From positions 1 to 64,000 of the forward strand of contig JBKQRV010000028.1 of NCBI GenBank assembly GCA_052143835.1: a stretch of 64,000 nt of DNA, given 5' to 3'. Below, piece after piece: positions 8,159 to 17,473 of the stretch (the stretch's first letter is position 1; each line of letters begins with the position of its first letter). The translations under genes and the position numbers were made by a program. Origin of the DNA: DASPPM01 sp052143835 (lineage in GTDB: Bacteria > Pseudomonadota > Alphaproteobacteria > JACZXZ01). The notes beneath the pieces are model-generated. The model saw only the letters and a program-made list of their open reading frames with translations, was not told where the DNA came from and did not search any database.

Positions 8159-10063
8159 TCAGTAACCGAAGGCTCGCGGCAACGTGGTCGCGATTGCGGG
8201 GTAGAAGGCGATGACGATGACGCAGGCCAGCAGCAGGCCGAGATAGCAGAACAGCGGCTTGATCGTTTCCTCCAGCGCCACGTTGCCGATCAGGCAGGCA
8301 CCCAGCAGGCCCAGCCCAATCGGCGGCGCAAACAGCCCGATCCCCATCGATACCACCAGCACAATGCCGAATTGCAGCGGATCAATGCCAATCTGCGCCG
8401 CCACCGGCACCAGCAACGGACCAAAAAGAATCAGCGCCGCCGCCCCCTCCAGCACCGAACCCATCACAATCAGTATGGCAATCGACACCAGTAGGAACGT
8501 CGCCACCCCGGCGGTCTGCGACAGGCGGATCATGAACAACGCCAGCTCGTGCGGTATCTCCTGGATCGTCAGCGTGAACGCCAGCGACTGCGCCGCCGCG
8601 CAGATGAACAGCACCAGCCCGGACCGGGCCGCCGCGATCACCAGGCAGTGCCATAGCACCCGGAATGGCAACTCCCGGAACACCACCACCCCAGCCAGGA
8701 TCGCGTAAATCGCCGCAAACGCCGAGATCTCCGTCGCCGTCGCATAGCCACCCTTGAAGCCTATGAAAATCATCGCGATCAGGCCAAACGAAACAATCGC
8801 GCCCGCCGCCACCCCGCGCTTGCCCGTGAAGGCCGCCACCTCACCGCCAATCGCCGCTTTCGTGCCAAACACCACCGAGGCAACGATCAGGCACGACGCC
8901 ATCATCGCCGCCGGCAGGAACCCCGCCATGAACAGCCCGCCAATCGACAGGTTCGCCACGAAGCCGAGAATGATCAGGTTGATGCACGGCGGGATCGTCT
9001 CCGCCATCACCGCCGACGCACTCAGCAGCGCCACCGCGTTGCCAGGGCTGTGCTTGGCCCGCTTGGCCGCCGGCACCAGCACCGAGCCAACCGCCGCCAC
9101 ATCCGCCATCTTCGACCCCGAGATGCCGGAGAACAACACCATGGACAAAACCATGACCATGTTGAACCCACCGCGCATTTTGCCGACCGATCGCCGCAGC
9201 ATCTCGATCAGCCGGATCGACATCCCGTTGGCTTCCATCAGGTAGCCCACCAGGATGAAGAACGGTATCGCCAGCATGACAAAACTGTCGATCCCGCGAG
9301 CCATCTGCTGCGCCACGATGACGCCGGGCAGCGACCCTTCCGTCACCACGTAGACCAGCGCCGCCAGCACCAGCACGAAGCCAACCGGCAGCCCGCCGAA
9401 CAGCGTTATCACCAGGGCGATCAGCATCAACGAGCCCGACGAGGGAAGCGTGTCGGGCGACACCGTGGCCCACGCCGCGTAGGCGCCGGCGATGACGGCC
9501 AGGATGGCCACCGCTTCGATAATCCGCCGCACCGGACGCCGCAGCAGGTTCTCCGCGGCGAAGGCGGTCATGCACACCATCCCGCCGCCCATCGGGTAGA
9601 AGGTCCATTCGAGCGGCAGGCCCGACCCCGTCGTCTGGCCCGTCGTCATCCAGCCCAGAGCCAGCGCATACCACGCGACGTAGAGCGACATCGCCAGCAT
9701 CAGCGCCACGCCCAGGGCATCGACCACCGCGCGCGTCGCCGGGCGAAGGCGGTCAATGAAATAGACGATGCCAAGGCTTTCCTGCCGCGCCATCGCGCTG
9801 GCCGCGCCGAAAAAGCTCGAACCCACCATCAGGCCGCGCGCCACGTCATCGGCCCACTCGATCGGCGCGTTGAACATCACCCGCGCGACCACGCAGCCGC
9901 TCACGACCAGCAGGTCCGCCGCCAGCATACCCGCGGCCATCACGTCGCTCAGCACCAGCAACGGACGCGTAATCGGATACGGTACAAAAACAGCCGATTC
10001 GGCCACGGTCGAGACGTGCCCGGCGCAGGGATGGTCCGGCGATTCCTGCGCCGTCGTTAACAA
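8159..10063 (-). CDS. TRAP transporter fused permease (DctQ-DctM)
   Basis: 634 residues. About residues 30-180 form a four-helix DctQ-like domain, and 185-634 form the large DctM permease with a dozen hydrophobic helices (note GSVLEGAAALILFGPLLVP near the end). Fusion of both membrane subunits in one chain is known in the TRAP family. It would import an organic acid or related solute using an ion gradient, with the binding protein encoded 19 bp upstream on the same strand. The start is a TTG with a weak ribosome site, and a somewhat later start is possible. Confidence 0.88.
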   Translation of the reverse strand: MLTTAQESPDHPCAGHVSTVAESAVFVPYPITRPLLVLSDVMAAGMLAADLLVVSGCVVARVMFNAPIEWADDVARGLMVGSSFFGAASAMARQESLGIVYFIDRLRPATRAVVDALGVALMLAMSLYVAWYALALGWMTTGQTTGSGLPLEWTFYPMGGGMVCMTAFAAENLLRRPVRRIIEAVAILAVIAGAYAAWATVSPDTLPSSGSLMLIALVITLFGGLPVGFVLVLAALVYVVTEGSLPGVIVAQQMARGIDSFVMLAIPFFILVGYLMEANGMSIRLIEMLRRSVGKMRGGFNMVMVLSMVLFSGISGSKMADVAAVGSVLVPAAKRAKHSPGNAVALLSASAVMAETIPPCINLIILGFVANLSIGGLFMAGFLPAAMMASCLIVASVVFGTKAAIGGEVAAFTGKRGVAAGAIVSFGLIAMIFIGFKGGYATATEISAFAAIYAILAGVVVFRELPFRVLWHCLVIAAARSGLVLFICAAAQSLAFTLTIQEIPHELALFMIRLSQTAGVATFLLVSIAILIVMGSVLEGAAALILFGPLLVPVAAQIGIDPLQFGIVLVVSMGIGLFAPPIGLGLLGACLIGNVALEETIKPLFCYLGLLLACVIVIAFYPAIATTLPRAFGY

Positions 10064-10082
10064 GATCGCTCGCGCGTGCGTT

Positions 10083-11114
10083 TCACGCCGGAGTGGCCTG
10101 GATCGCGTCGATGACGGCCTTGGATTCGGGGTGCGCCTTCTCGAAATTCACGGCCTGCACGGCGACTCGCTTGCGGAACGCATCCCGGTCGCAGTCAGCG
10201 ATGATGGTCACGCCATGGCTCTGAAGGATAGGCATTGCCTCCTGCTCCGCCGCCAGGCCGTGCGCGCGCTCGTCGATGGCGGCGGCCTGGGCGGCGGCAA
10301 GAAAGCCCTCGCGCAGTTTCGGATCCATGCGGTTGAAAGTTAGATTGCTCATGTAAATGGCGAGCGGCGAGTAATTGTGCTCGGTGAGCGAGTAAAACTT
10401 CGCCGTCTCATCGAACTTGGCAGCCACGATGTTCGGCGCGGTTTGCTCCAGCCCGTCCAGGACTCCGGCCTGCAAGGCCGTGTAGATTTCGCCGAAGGCG
10501 AGCGGGGTGGCCTCGGCGCCCATCAGGCGCAGGCATTCGGTGATGATCGGGTTCGGCAGCGTGCGAATCTTCAGCCCGGTAAGGTCCGCGGGTTCGTGCA
10601 CCGGCTTCTTCGCCAGCACGCTGCGGCAGCCGAAATTGTAGGCCCAGGCGATGATGCGGATGTTGGCCCCCTTGAGCAGGGCCTCCTCGGCCGGCTTCGC
10701 GGCGCCGGCGTCGAACGCGCGGGTCTGCTGCTGGAAGCTCTTGAACATATAGCCGATATCGAAGACGCCGACGAGTGGAGCAAGGTTGGCCGAGATCGAC
10801 GAGCCCGACACCATCATATCAATCACACCGAGCTTGACGGAGTTGATGACGTCGATTTCCTGGCCAAGCTGATTGTTCGGGAAGAAGGCAAGCTCGATCT
10901 GCTCGCTGAGGCCATCCTGCTTCAGGTGCTTGATCAAATAGTCATGGAAGACTCGCCCGTTGCCGAATTTGGGGTTGTCGGGTTCCGAACTGGACAGCTT
11001 GAGCTTCACGGTGGCGGCCTGGGCGCGGCCGACGATGGCGGGCGCGGCAACAAGGCCCAGGCCCACGGTGGCGGCGACCTTGAGGAACGGACGGCGGGGG
11101 ATTGGGTGCGACAT
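10083..11114 (-). CDS. TRAP transporter substrate-binding protein (DctP family) with Tat signal
   Basis: 343 residues from an ATG preceded by AGGAAAC; a longer open frame reaches 11399 but lacks likeness. The N-terminus has a twin-arginine signal (RRPFLKVAA, then a hydrophobic stretch and an Ala-x-Ala site near residue 33). The mature part shows DctP features such as KLSSSEPDNP, FPNNQLGQEIDVINSVKLG and GLKIRTLPNPI with the ligand-carboxylate Arg. It delivers the solute to the fused permease encoded next. Export in folded form is unusual but known for TRAP binding proteins. Confidence 0.88.
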   Translation of the reverse strand: MSHPIPRRPFLKVAATVGLGLVAAPAIVGRAQAATVKLKLSSSEPDNPKFGNGRVFHDYLIKHLKQDGLSEQIELAFFPNNQLGQEIDVINSVKLGVIDMMVSGSSISANLAPLVGVFDIGYMFKSFQQQTRAFDAGAAKPAEEALLKGANIRIIAWAYNFGCRSVLAKKPVHEPADLTGLKIRTLPNPIITECLRLMGAEATPLAFGEIYTALQAGVLDGLEQTAPNIVAAKFDETAKFYSLTEHNYSPLAIYMSNLTFNRMDPKLREGFLAAAQAAAIDERAHGLAAEQEAMPILQSHGVTIIADCDRDAFRKRVAVQAVNFEKAHPESKAVIDAIQATPA

Positions 11115-11318
11115 TGGTTTGTTTCCTCGTGAAAACCGGCCCCATTTTATCCGGGATTCCCCATATGACTCCCGATCTGACGTGAATATTCGTACTTTTC
11201 CGGCCTTCCTGCAAGGCGGACACGGGGTGCAGACGGCAACCGGCACCTCGGGCAGCCCGAACGATGGTCGAGGGGCTGGACAAACCATTTTCGGGGAGCA
11301 AGGACGGAGTCCGGAAGT

Positions 11319-11411
11319 GGCACTTTGCGGCGGTGCCGGCCGCGTGCGGGCGCGTCCGGAGTTGAAGGAATAGCCGCCGCGCCAATGACGTGGGGGCATG
11401 GCTCAGGGTGA
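11319..11411 (+). repeat. dispersed repeat family A, copy 1
   Basis: About 93 bp sharing, with only a few changes, the segments GGCACTTTGCGGCGGTGCC, GCGTGCGGGCGCGTCCGGAG, TTGAAGGAATAG and a GACGTGGG...CAGGGTGA end with 13551-13643, 16217-16317 and, inverted, 28807-28902. It lies between the TRAP operon and the malic enzyme gene. Confidence 0.75.
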
Positions 11412-11436
11412 TCCTCTCCGGACATGGAGGGGCGCC

Positions 11437-11476
11437 TCACTTAATCACCTCGTCCGCACGGGCGAGCGGCAGCGCA
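11437..11476 (-). pseudogene. C-terminal remnant of an ABC substrate-binding protein gene
   Basis: On the minus strand this reads LPLARADEVIK and stop, the hallmark C-terminus of the family present intact at 17474-20414 (ADEVIE). The 16 bp downstream (CCGGACATGGAG then GCGCCTCA) also match the end of the first intact gene, so this is a leftover of a former copy, not chance. Nothing of the body of the gene remains. Confidence 0.55.
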
Positions 11477-11489
11477 AGCATTGCCAACT

Positions 11490-11503
11490 TTGACGTAGAT
11501 CAA
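11490..11503 (+). promoter_or_regulatory. FNR/FixK-type site upstream of malic enzyme
   Basis: TTGACGTAGATCAA matches TTGA-N6-TCAA exactly. Centred at 11496.5, it would put a class II transcription start near 11538, between the two candidate start codons of the malic enzyme gene and favouring ATG 11562. Confidence 0.6.
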
Positions 11504-11561
11504 TGCGATTTCTGCCATTGAATGATCAATGGAAAAACAAATCGTGGTGGAGGATGGAGGG

Positions 11562-13274
11562 ATGGCCATGCTCGACAATTTGAAAATGACCCCAAAGCCT
11601 GTCACGCCCAAGGGGCGGGGTAACGCTTTTGAGCCGATGTTTGCCATGAATCGACGCACATTCGAATCCTCCGCGCGTGGCATGGCAGTACTGCGCAATC
11701 CCTTTCTCAACAAAGGTACTGCATTCACCGAAGGCGAGCGCGACGCTCTCGGCTTGCGCGGCTTGCTACCGGCACATGTGTTTTCGATGAAGGAGCAAGC
11801 GGAGCGTATGCTGACCAATCTGCGCCGCTTACCCAACGATCTCGACAAGTACGTGGCACTCAATGCACTGCACGATCGCAATGAGACGCTGTTTTTGCGC
11901 GTGGTGTGCGACAACATCGACGAGATTCAGCCGCTCATCTATACGCCGACGGTAGGGCTGGCATGCCAGAAGTTCGGCCACATCTTCCAGCGGCCACGCG
12001 GCATCTTCATAGGCGCCAACGATCGTGGGCACATCGCCAAACTGCTGCGCAACTGGCCGTATTCGGTGAAGCTTATCGTGGTGACCGACGGCGAGCGCAT
12101 CTTGGGCCTCGGCGACCTGGGCGCCAACGGCATGGGCATCCCCGTGGGCAAGCTGTCGCTCTATTCGGCTTGCGCTGGCGTGCATCCAAAGCTGTGCCTG
12201 CCGGTGATGCTGGACGTCGGTACGAACAACGAAGCACTGCGGAACGATCCGTATTATGTCGGTCTGCGCCAGAAACGGATGAGCGGCGCGGACTACGATA
12301 AGCTCGTTGACGAGTTCGTCACCTCGGCGCGCAAGGTCTTCCCCGGCGTAATGATCCAGTTCGAGGATTTCGCCAATCACTGCGCCTTTCGCCTGCTGCA
12401 TAGGTATCGCGACCGCTTCTGCGTCTTCAACGACGACATCCAGGGAACGGCGGCGGTGGCACTCGCGGGCCTACTCTCGGCATTACGTGTGACCGGCGGT
12501 AAGCTCGTGGACCAGACGCTGCTGTTCCTCGGCGCGGGAGAGGCTGCGACCGGAATCGCTGACCTCGTGGTTTCAGCCATGGTGGCGCAGGGCGTGCCCG
12601 AGGCCAAAGCGCGTCGGCGCAACTGGCTGGTCGATTCGCGTGGCCTGGTGGTAAAGAATCGCACGGACCTCTCCGAGCACAAACTTCCCTACGCGCACGA
12701 CCACGCGCTGATCGGCGACTTCCGGACGGCGATCCAAACGCTGAAGCCCACCGCGATCATCGGAGTTGCCGCGGTCGGCGGAGCGTTCACGCCCGAGATA
12801 TTGCAGACCGTGGCGCAAATCAACCGGCAGCCAATTGTATTTGCCTTGTCCAACCCGACTTCGAAGGCAGAATGCTCGGCCGAGGAGGCATACCGACATA
12901 CCGGCGGACGCGCGCTGTTCGCGTGCGGCAGCCCGTACGGCCCAGTGACGCTCAACGGCAAGACTTTCGTGCCGCGCCAGGGCAATAACTCCTATATCTT
13001 CCCAGGCGTGGGACTCGGAGCGATCGTGAGCGGCACGCGACTGGTCACGGACGAGATGTTCATGAGCGCCGCCAAGACGCTGGCGAAGCTCGTGAGCAAG
13101 CAGGATCTGGATCAGGGGAGCCTTTATCCGGCGTTGCCGCGAATCCGCGAGGTTTCGGCGCACATTGCCACTGCAGTGGCGCAGGTCGCCTTCAAAGGCG
13201 GCCTCGCCGCCGGGAAGCCGCCGAAGAATCTGCTGGCGCATGTCCGATCGCATATGTACGACCCACGCTACTGA
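11562..13274 (+). CDS. maeA: NAD-type malic enzyme (oxaloacetate-decarboxylating malate dehydrogenase)
   Basis: 570 residues from an ATG preceded by GGAGGATGGAGG; an upstream ATG at 11529 is likely outside the transcript. It converts malate to pyruvate and CO2 with reduction of NAD(P). The large malic enzyme layout is complete: YTPTVGLACQKF and PRGIFI in the N-terminal domain, VVTDGERILGLGDLG, FEDFANHCAFRLL, CVFNDDIQGTAAVALAG, the Rossmann loop FLGAGEAATGIA and ALSNPTSKAECSAEEAY. It is close to E. coli MaeA in length and order. The FNR/FixK-type site upstream suggests induction at low oxygen, where pyruvate would feed the pyruvate-oxidising enzymes encoded further right. Confidence 0.93.
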   Translation: MAMLDNLKMTPKPVTPKGRGNAFEPMFAMNRRTFESSARGMAVLRNPFLNKGTAFTEGERDALGLRGLLPAHVFSMKEQAERMLTNLRRLPNDLDKYVALNALHDRNETLFLRVVCDNIDEIQPLIYTPTVGLACQKFGHIFQRPRGIFIGANDRGHIAKLLRNWPYSVKLIVVTDGERILGLGDLGANGMGIPVGKLSLYSACAGVHPKLCLPVMLDVGTNNEALRNDPYYVGLRQKRMSGADYDKLVDEFVTSARKVFPGVMIQFEDFANHCAFRLLHRYRDRFCVFNDDIQGTAAVALAGLLSALRVTGGKLVDQTLLFLGAGEAATGIADLVVSAMVAQGVPEAKARRRNWLVDSRGLVVKNRTDLSEHKLPYAHDHALIGDFRTAIQTLKPTAIIGVAAVGGAFTPEILQTVAQINRQPIVFALSNPTSKAECSAEEAYRHTGGRALFACGSPYGPVTLNGKTFVPRQGNNSYIFPGVGLGAIVSGTRLVTDEMFMSAAKTLAKLVSKQDLDQGSLYPALPRIREVSAHIATAVAQVAFKGGLAAGKPPKNLLAHVRSHMYDPRY

Positions 13275-13924
13275 AGCCGCGCACGCGTAGGGAATACGGC
13301 CAGGTGGGCAGGGACTCGGCCGAATCCGGTGGCAGCATTATCCGGAAGCAAACGCACCAATAGGCGCAGCACTGCCGCTTCATTCCGTCACCCCGTGGCG
13401 CACGGGAGAGCGCTAGCATTATTGCCGAGGAAGCTGACTGCTTTGGCACGCAGAGAACCGCGTCCGCATCAGTCCGGCTGGCGCGGGTTCCGCTGTCCGC
13501 GTTCGCCCCCAGGCCGCGTCTCGCGACCCCGATGGCAGGTCCGGTCTAGTCACCTTGCCGCGGTGCCGGCAGCGTGCGGGCGCGTCCGGAGTTGAAGGAA
13601 TAGCTGCCGCGCCGCTGACGTGGGCGAATGGCCCAGGGTGACCCGGGGCGGACCTTTACCCAGCTGGACCAGAAGGTCGGCAGTGGGTGGAAGGTCAACG
13701 CAGAAGTTGGCCGCATGGAGGTCCGCTCACCCTATCGAAGTAAGACGCGAAGGCCTGCTCCGAATTGAAGACTACCGTCGGCGATCTCTAAGAACGGGCG
13801 CCTGCTTTTTGCCGTTGCGCACCCCAAAGCCGTCAGTCCGGTATCGGCCATCACGAGTACCGATTGTCGGGGGGCCGCGGCCAATAGCGATATTTGCAGA
13901 TGCTGCCTCGTCACCCCGATGGAC
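13275..13924. other. 650-bp gap, repeat-bearing, no gene seen
   Basis: Contains repeat A copy 2 and a short GACCCGGGGCGGAC string (13641-13655) that recurs near 15470. Frames present are Arg-rich and look like chance reading of repeats. Confidence 0.4.
13551..13643 (+). repeat. dispersed repeat family A, copy 2
   Basis: Matches the copy at 11319-11411 nearly base for base from GCGGTGCCGGC through GTTGAAGGAATAG to GACGTGGGCGAATGGC. The first 10 bp (TCACCTTGCC) differ slightly from the other copies. Confidence 0.75.
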
Positions 13925-14770
13925 TTACAAGGGCGTCCGCGGCGACCAACCATAAGCCTTGGCGCAGGCGCCCCCCATGAGCATTGCCCGCTCAGTGTCG
14001 CTCAGGCGGTCGGTGCTAAGAAAGGGCTCGACGGCCTGCTCGTAGTTGACGACGGCAAATGCGCGCGTCCAGTCCGTGCCCCACAAGCAGCGATCGAAAC
14101 CCCAGGCATCGAACACGCGGGCAAGCGGGTCCCAAATGTCCGGAAAGGGATACGGCTCCCGGGACAGCGTGCAGGCGCCGCTGACCTTGATCACCGCGTT
14201 CGGACGCCTGGCGAGTTCCAGCACCTTCGGAAGGTCGGCCCAGGGCTGCGGCGGGGCGGGCGGCATGCGCGGCTGCATGATGCCCAGATGGTCGATGATG
14301 AATCGCGTGTCGGGATGGCGGTCGATGAGCGCGGTGCCCACGTCCAGGTTGTCCCAGAACAGGATGTTGACCGGTAAATCGTAACGAACGCCCGCACGCA
14401 GGATCCGGTCAAGGCCTGGGTCGTTCGGCTCGCGCCTCGCCTGTTTCGGCAGCATGATGCGGATTCCGACCGCGCCCGGTGTCTTCTTCCAGTCAGCGAC
14501 GACATCAGCCACCGCCGGATCATCCGGGTCGACCGGCTTAACGATGGCGAACCGGCCGGGATGGGCCCGTTGCACTTCCACCGCATAGCTGGCGTCGTAG
14601 CGGTACATGGAGAAGGCGGAGATGAAGATCGCGCCGTCAACACCGACTTTGTCCATCGCCGCCACCATCTCGTCACCCGTGACATGATCGGGCCAGTTCG
14701 GCACACTGTGCCACGGTCGCTTCGCCGTGTTCGCCTCATAGGCATGGACCTGCGAATCGATGATCGTCAT
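13925..14770 (-). CDS. amidohydrolase-2 family metal-dependent hydrolase
   Basis: 281 residues from an ATG with GAGGAGC upstream; a longer frame to 14977 lacks likeness. The TIM-barrel hydrolase begins MTIIDSQVHAYEA, has FIIDHLGIMQPR in the middle and LWGTDWTRAF near the end, matching the family of 2-pyrone-4,6-dicarboxylate or lactone hydrolases. Only one of the usual pair of N-terminal His is present (QVHAYE), as in the lactonase branch. It is cytoplasmic, with no partner genes alongside. The substrate is not readable. Confidence 0.8.
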   Translation of the reverse strand: MTIIDSQVHAYEANTAKRPWHSVPNWPDHVTGDEMVAAMDKVGVDGAIFISAFSMYRYDASYAVEVQRAHPGRFAIVKPVDPDDPAVADVVADWKKTPGAVGIRIMLPKQARREPNDPGLDRILRAGVRYDLPVNILFWDNLDVGTALIDRHPDTRFIIDHLGIMQPRMPPAPPQPWADLPKVLELARRPNAVIKVSGACTLSREPYPFPDIWDPLARVFDAWGFDRCLWGTDWTRAFAVVNYEQAVEPFLSTDRLSDTERAMLMGGACAKAYGWSPRTPL

Positions 14771-15525
14771 CGGGGAAGCTCCTCTGCGCCACGTGAGTTT
14801 GGCGAGCACATCAGGTTGTGTCCAAGGGACGCGTGGAAACGTGAAACGCGCGATCATAGTGTCGTCGTTCTCGGCAGCGACCGCAACCAATCCTTCTCTG
14901 ACATGCTGCCCGAGCATCCTTTTTTGCGTTCTTTCTAGCCACCCACATAAGTCGAATCGGGGGTACCCCCGACTCATGAATCTTGGACCTATTTAAGCGC
15001 GCTAAAGAGGGGTTTAGGGCTTCAAAAGAGGCCTTGAAACGAATTCCCGAGCATCTTCGATTAAACTCGGCACGCTAATTGCGCGACGCCACATAAGGAC
15101 GATTGGATCAGTATGACCAATTCAATATCTTGCGGCAGAGCACCCACAATAAGCTGAGACGAATATCCATACTGCCTTGAGCGGGCAGTCACCCCCGCCG
15201 TCACGCTGAACAGCGTCGGGTTCAAAATCAGCCGTGCTAAACGTTTCGACGGGAGACGTCCACGCGATCAGTTCGGTACTGATTGATGCCCTTACGGGCT
15301 CCCACAAAATATAGCGATCCGTCGCACGGCGACCGAATCCGACTTAGTGCGAAATGCACGATTCATATTAAGTCGCCGTTTTCCGCGTGTCCCAGGTCGG
15401 GAAACCGACCGGAGTTTTCTCACTGGCCAAGACCCGACATCGCGCAGACATGCCCGTACCGCCCCCCTTGACCCGGGGCGGACATATGGACTTAGTGGAC
15501 CCGAGCCGCAGTTGGGAGGCCCCGC
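14771..15525. other. 755-bp gap with a GC-rich palindrome
   Basis: No gene I can support. TCGGGGGTACCCCCGA (14957-14972) is a perfect 16-bp palindrome within a longer AGTCG...CGACT hairpin about 190 bp beyond the hydrolase start. Near 15468-15490 lies TTGACCCGGGGCGGACAT, a string related to 13641-13655 and 16391-16407. Confidence 0.4.
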
Positions 15526-16203
15526 ATGACGTGGGCAGATTCTGTGAAGGCCGTTTTCTGGATAGTGTTCATGGCCACGCTGCTGTTCGTGCCTGCCGGG
15601 ACACTCAATTGGCCCGGCGCTTGGATCTTCATGGCGGAGTTTGTGGTCGGCGGCCTCGCCGTGACGCTCTGGTTGGCATGGCGCGATCCCGGACTGCTCA
15701 AAGAGCGCATGGGTGGCCCGTTCCAGAAAGGCCAAGCGTTCTGGGACAAGGTGTTCATGACACTCATCATTGTCATCTGGTGTGGCTGGCTCGTTCTGAT
15801 GGCGCTGGATGCCAAGCGCTGGAGCCTCTCGCACATGCCCGGAGCGCTGAACGATGCTGGCGCTGTGCTGATCCCGATCGGATTTTTTATCGTCTGGCTT
15901 ACTTTCCGCGAGAATTCATTTGCTGCACCGGTGGTAAGGATTCAGGAAGAGCGCGGACAACGCGTCATCAGCACGGGCCCTTATCGGATTGTGCGCCATC
16001 CGATGTATGCGGGTGCGATTTTGTACATGATCGGAATGCCGTTGCTGCTCGGATCATGGCTCGGGCTTCTCGTTTTGCCACTCAATCTTGGCGTTCTCAC
16101 TGTGCGTATCTTCATCGAGGAAACCGCCCTGCGCCAAGGCCTTCCCGGCTACAACGAATATGCCGCGCGTGTGCGTTACCGGCTAGTCCCGGGCGTGTGG
16201 TGA
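15526..16203 (+). CDS. ICMT/PEMT-like membrane methyltransferase family protein
   Basis: 225 residues with about five membrane helices (8-27, 33-51, 78-99, 110-128, 160-190). The C-terminal half has the family signature GPYRIVRHPMYAGAILY, the SAM-binding region of isoprenylcysteine carboxyl methyltransferase and phospholipid methyltransferase relatives, and ends with a conserved GYNEYAARVRYRLVPGVW-type tail. In bacteria such proteins methylate unknown lipids or small molecules. It stands alone, with repeat A copy 3 right after the stop. Confidence 0.8.
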   Translation: MTWADSVKAVFWIVFMATLLFVPAGTLNWPGAWIFMAEFVVGGLAVTLWLAWRDPGLLKERMGGPFQKGQAFWDKVFMTLIIVIWCGWLVLMALDAKRWSLSHMPGALNDAGAVLIPIGFFIVWLTFRENSFAAPVVRIQEERGQRVISTGPYRIVRHPMYAGAILYMIGMPLLLGSWLGLLVLPLNLGVLTVRIFIEETALRQGLPGYNEYAARVRYRLVPGVW

Positions 16204-16216
16204 GTCTGTTCTGCTT

Positions 16217-16317
16217 ATGGCACTTTGCGGCGGTGCCGGCAGCGTGCGGGCGCGTCCGGAGTTCAAGGAATACCTGCCGCACCGCCGACGTGGGCGAGGA
16301 ATGGCTCCGGGTGACCC
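16217..16317 (+). repeat. dispersed repeat family A, copy 3
   Basis: Starts 14 bp after the stop of the ICMT-like gene. It shares GGCACTTTGCGGCGGTGCC and the GCGTGCGGGCGCGTCCGGAG core with the other copies and has GTTCAAGGAATACC in place of GTTGAAGGAATAGC. Confidence 0.75.
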
Positions 16318-16488
16318 ATGAGAGACGTCGCTTGGAAGGTCACAGAAGAACTGAACCTTTGCAATCGCGGGTCTGTAGCTTCAAAGATGGTGCGACAGCC
16401 GCCATTGACCCGGGGTCAAAACTCAGGGACCAGGGTGCGCAATTACAAGCCGAGCTTGCCAATATCACCTGCCTTGCATTTGCTTAGA

Positions 16489-17055
16489 TCATTTTTTCGG
16501 CGCGGGTGCGTCCGGAGGCGGAGTGGGTACATACTTGTCCGGTGGTAGCACCTGATAGACAAACGAGGTCGGCTTTTCGGTCAGGCCAAAGGGCCCCGGG
16601 ACCTTATTCTTGATCGGCGGCAAGGTTTTCAGATACGCGGCGATGGCCAGCGCATCAGATTGTGTGAGGTGTTTGAACCACTCCGAGGGCATAGGTGGGG
16701 CGAGGATGCGACCGTCCGGTCGTGTCCCAGTTCGGATTGCGGTCGCAATCTGCTCTTTAGTCCAGCTGCCAAGCCCGGTCTCTTTGTCCGGGGTTAGGTT
16801 GGACCCGTAGAAGACGCCGAGTCCGGGAACTTCAAAACCGACGTCCGAGCCGCCGAGATAGCGCGTCATATCCGGCTTGCCGAGAAAAGTTCCGGGAGTA
16901 TGGCAATCCGTGCATGGGATGATGTTGACGAGATATTTACCGCGCTCAATTTGTGAGCCAGCGGCATTCGCGTTGGCGCACAGCGCGCCGAGCATTACGC
17001 CTAACAGCAATAATGACATAACGATTAATATGGGCACGCGCGCAGGGTTGATCAT
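16489..17055 (-). CDS. monohaem c-type cytochrome, exported
   Basis: 188 residues. Signal peptide or anchor at about 8-32 (ILIVMSLLLLGVMLGAL, then ANA-x-A). One haem site, CTDCH at 48-52, in the context GKYLVNIIPCTDCHTPG. A Met-rich loop (APPMPSEWF) gives the likely axial Met. The fold resembles the cytochrome subunits of membrane-bound alcohol or aldehyde dehydrogenases, which pass electrons from periplasmic oxidation, but no dehydrogenase gene is adjacent. The C-terminus is Pro/Lys rich (PPPDAPAPKK). It lies between repeat A copy 3 and repeat B copy 1. Confidence 0.85.
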   Translation of the reverse strand: MINPARVPILIVMSLLLLGVMLGALCANANAAGSQIERGKYLVNIIPCTDCHTPGTFLGKPDMTRYLGGSDVGFEVPGLGVFYGSNLTPDKETGLGSWTKEQIATAIRTGTRPDGRILAPPMPSEWFKHLTQSDALAIAAYLKTLPPIKNKVPGPFGLTEKPTSFVYQVLPPDKYVPTPPPDAPAPKK

Positions 17056-17200
17056 TCATTCCTCCCCTAACTGTCAAATTGCGTCGACCCTCGGAAAAAT
17101 ACAGCACACAAGGATCTAAAGTTCAATAAGCGACTGGATCGAGAGCTCGATCTTGGCGTTCGACCGATCGTGCTTAGATCATATAAGGGTATGCCCGGGT

Positions 17201-17297
17201 ACGGCACTTCTGCGACGAATGAGGCCGGCCAACGCCGGTCCGGTTCTTGCCTCTTAGCGGATATGGATCGGTCGGCTGATCACTTCGCAATTTGACC
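17201..17297 (+). repeat. dispersed repeat family B, copy 1
   Basis: About 97 bp, with GGCACTTCTGCGACGAATGA at the left, CCGGTTCTTGCCTCTTAGCG in the middle and CACTTCGCAATTTGACC at the right. Copies occur at 20576-20669 and, inverted, at 30101-30196. The rest of the gap 17056-17473 holds no gene. Confidence 0.7.
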
Positions 17298-17473
17298 TTG
17301 GCTGCGTGAAAACGCTGGAAGCAGTCGTCAGCGCGCAACAAACGACTCGAATCTGCAGCCTTGACGAATCTTTCATGCGCGAGCTGCATTCACTTCGAAT
17401 CAATTTTGCGTCCGAATGACCTGCCGAATGGTCTTCACGCAGCCAAGACCCAACCCGGACATGGAGCGCCGCC

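Noticed and set aside
9050..10060. 336-codon plus-strand frame opposite the TRAP permease
   Set aside because: His/Arg-rich mirror of a membrane protein gene, no likeness.
13620..13955. 111-codon frame in the gap after the malic enzyme
   Set aside because: Begins in repeat A and is Arg/Pro rich without likeness; treated as non-coding.
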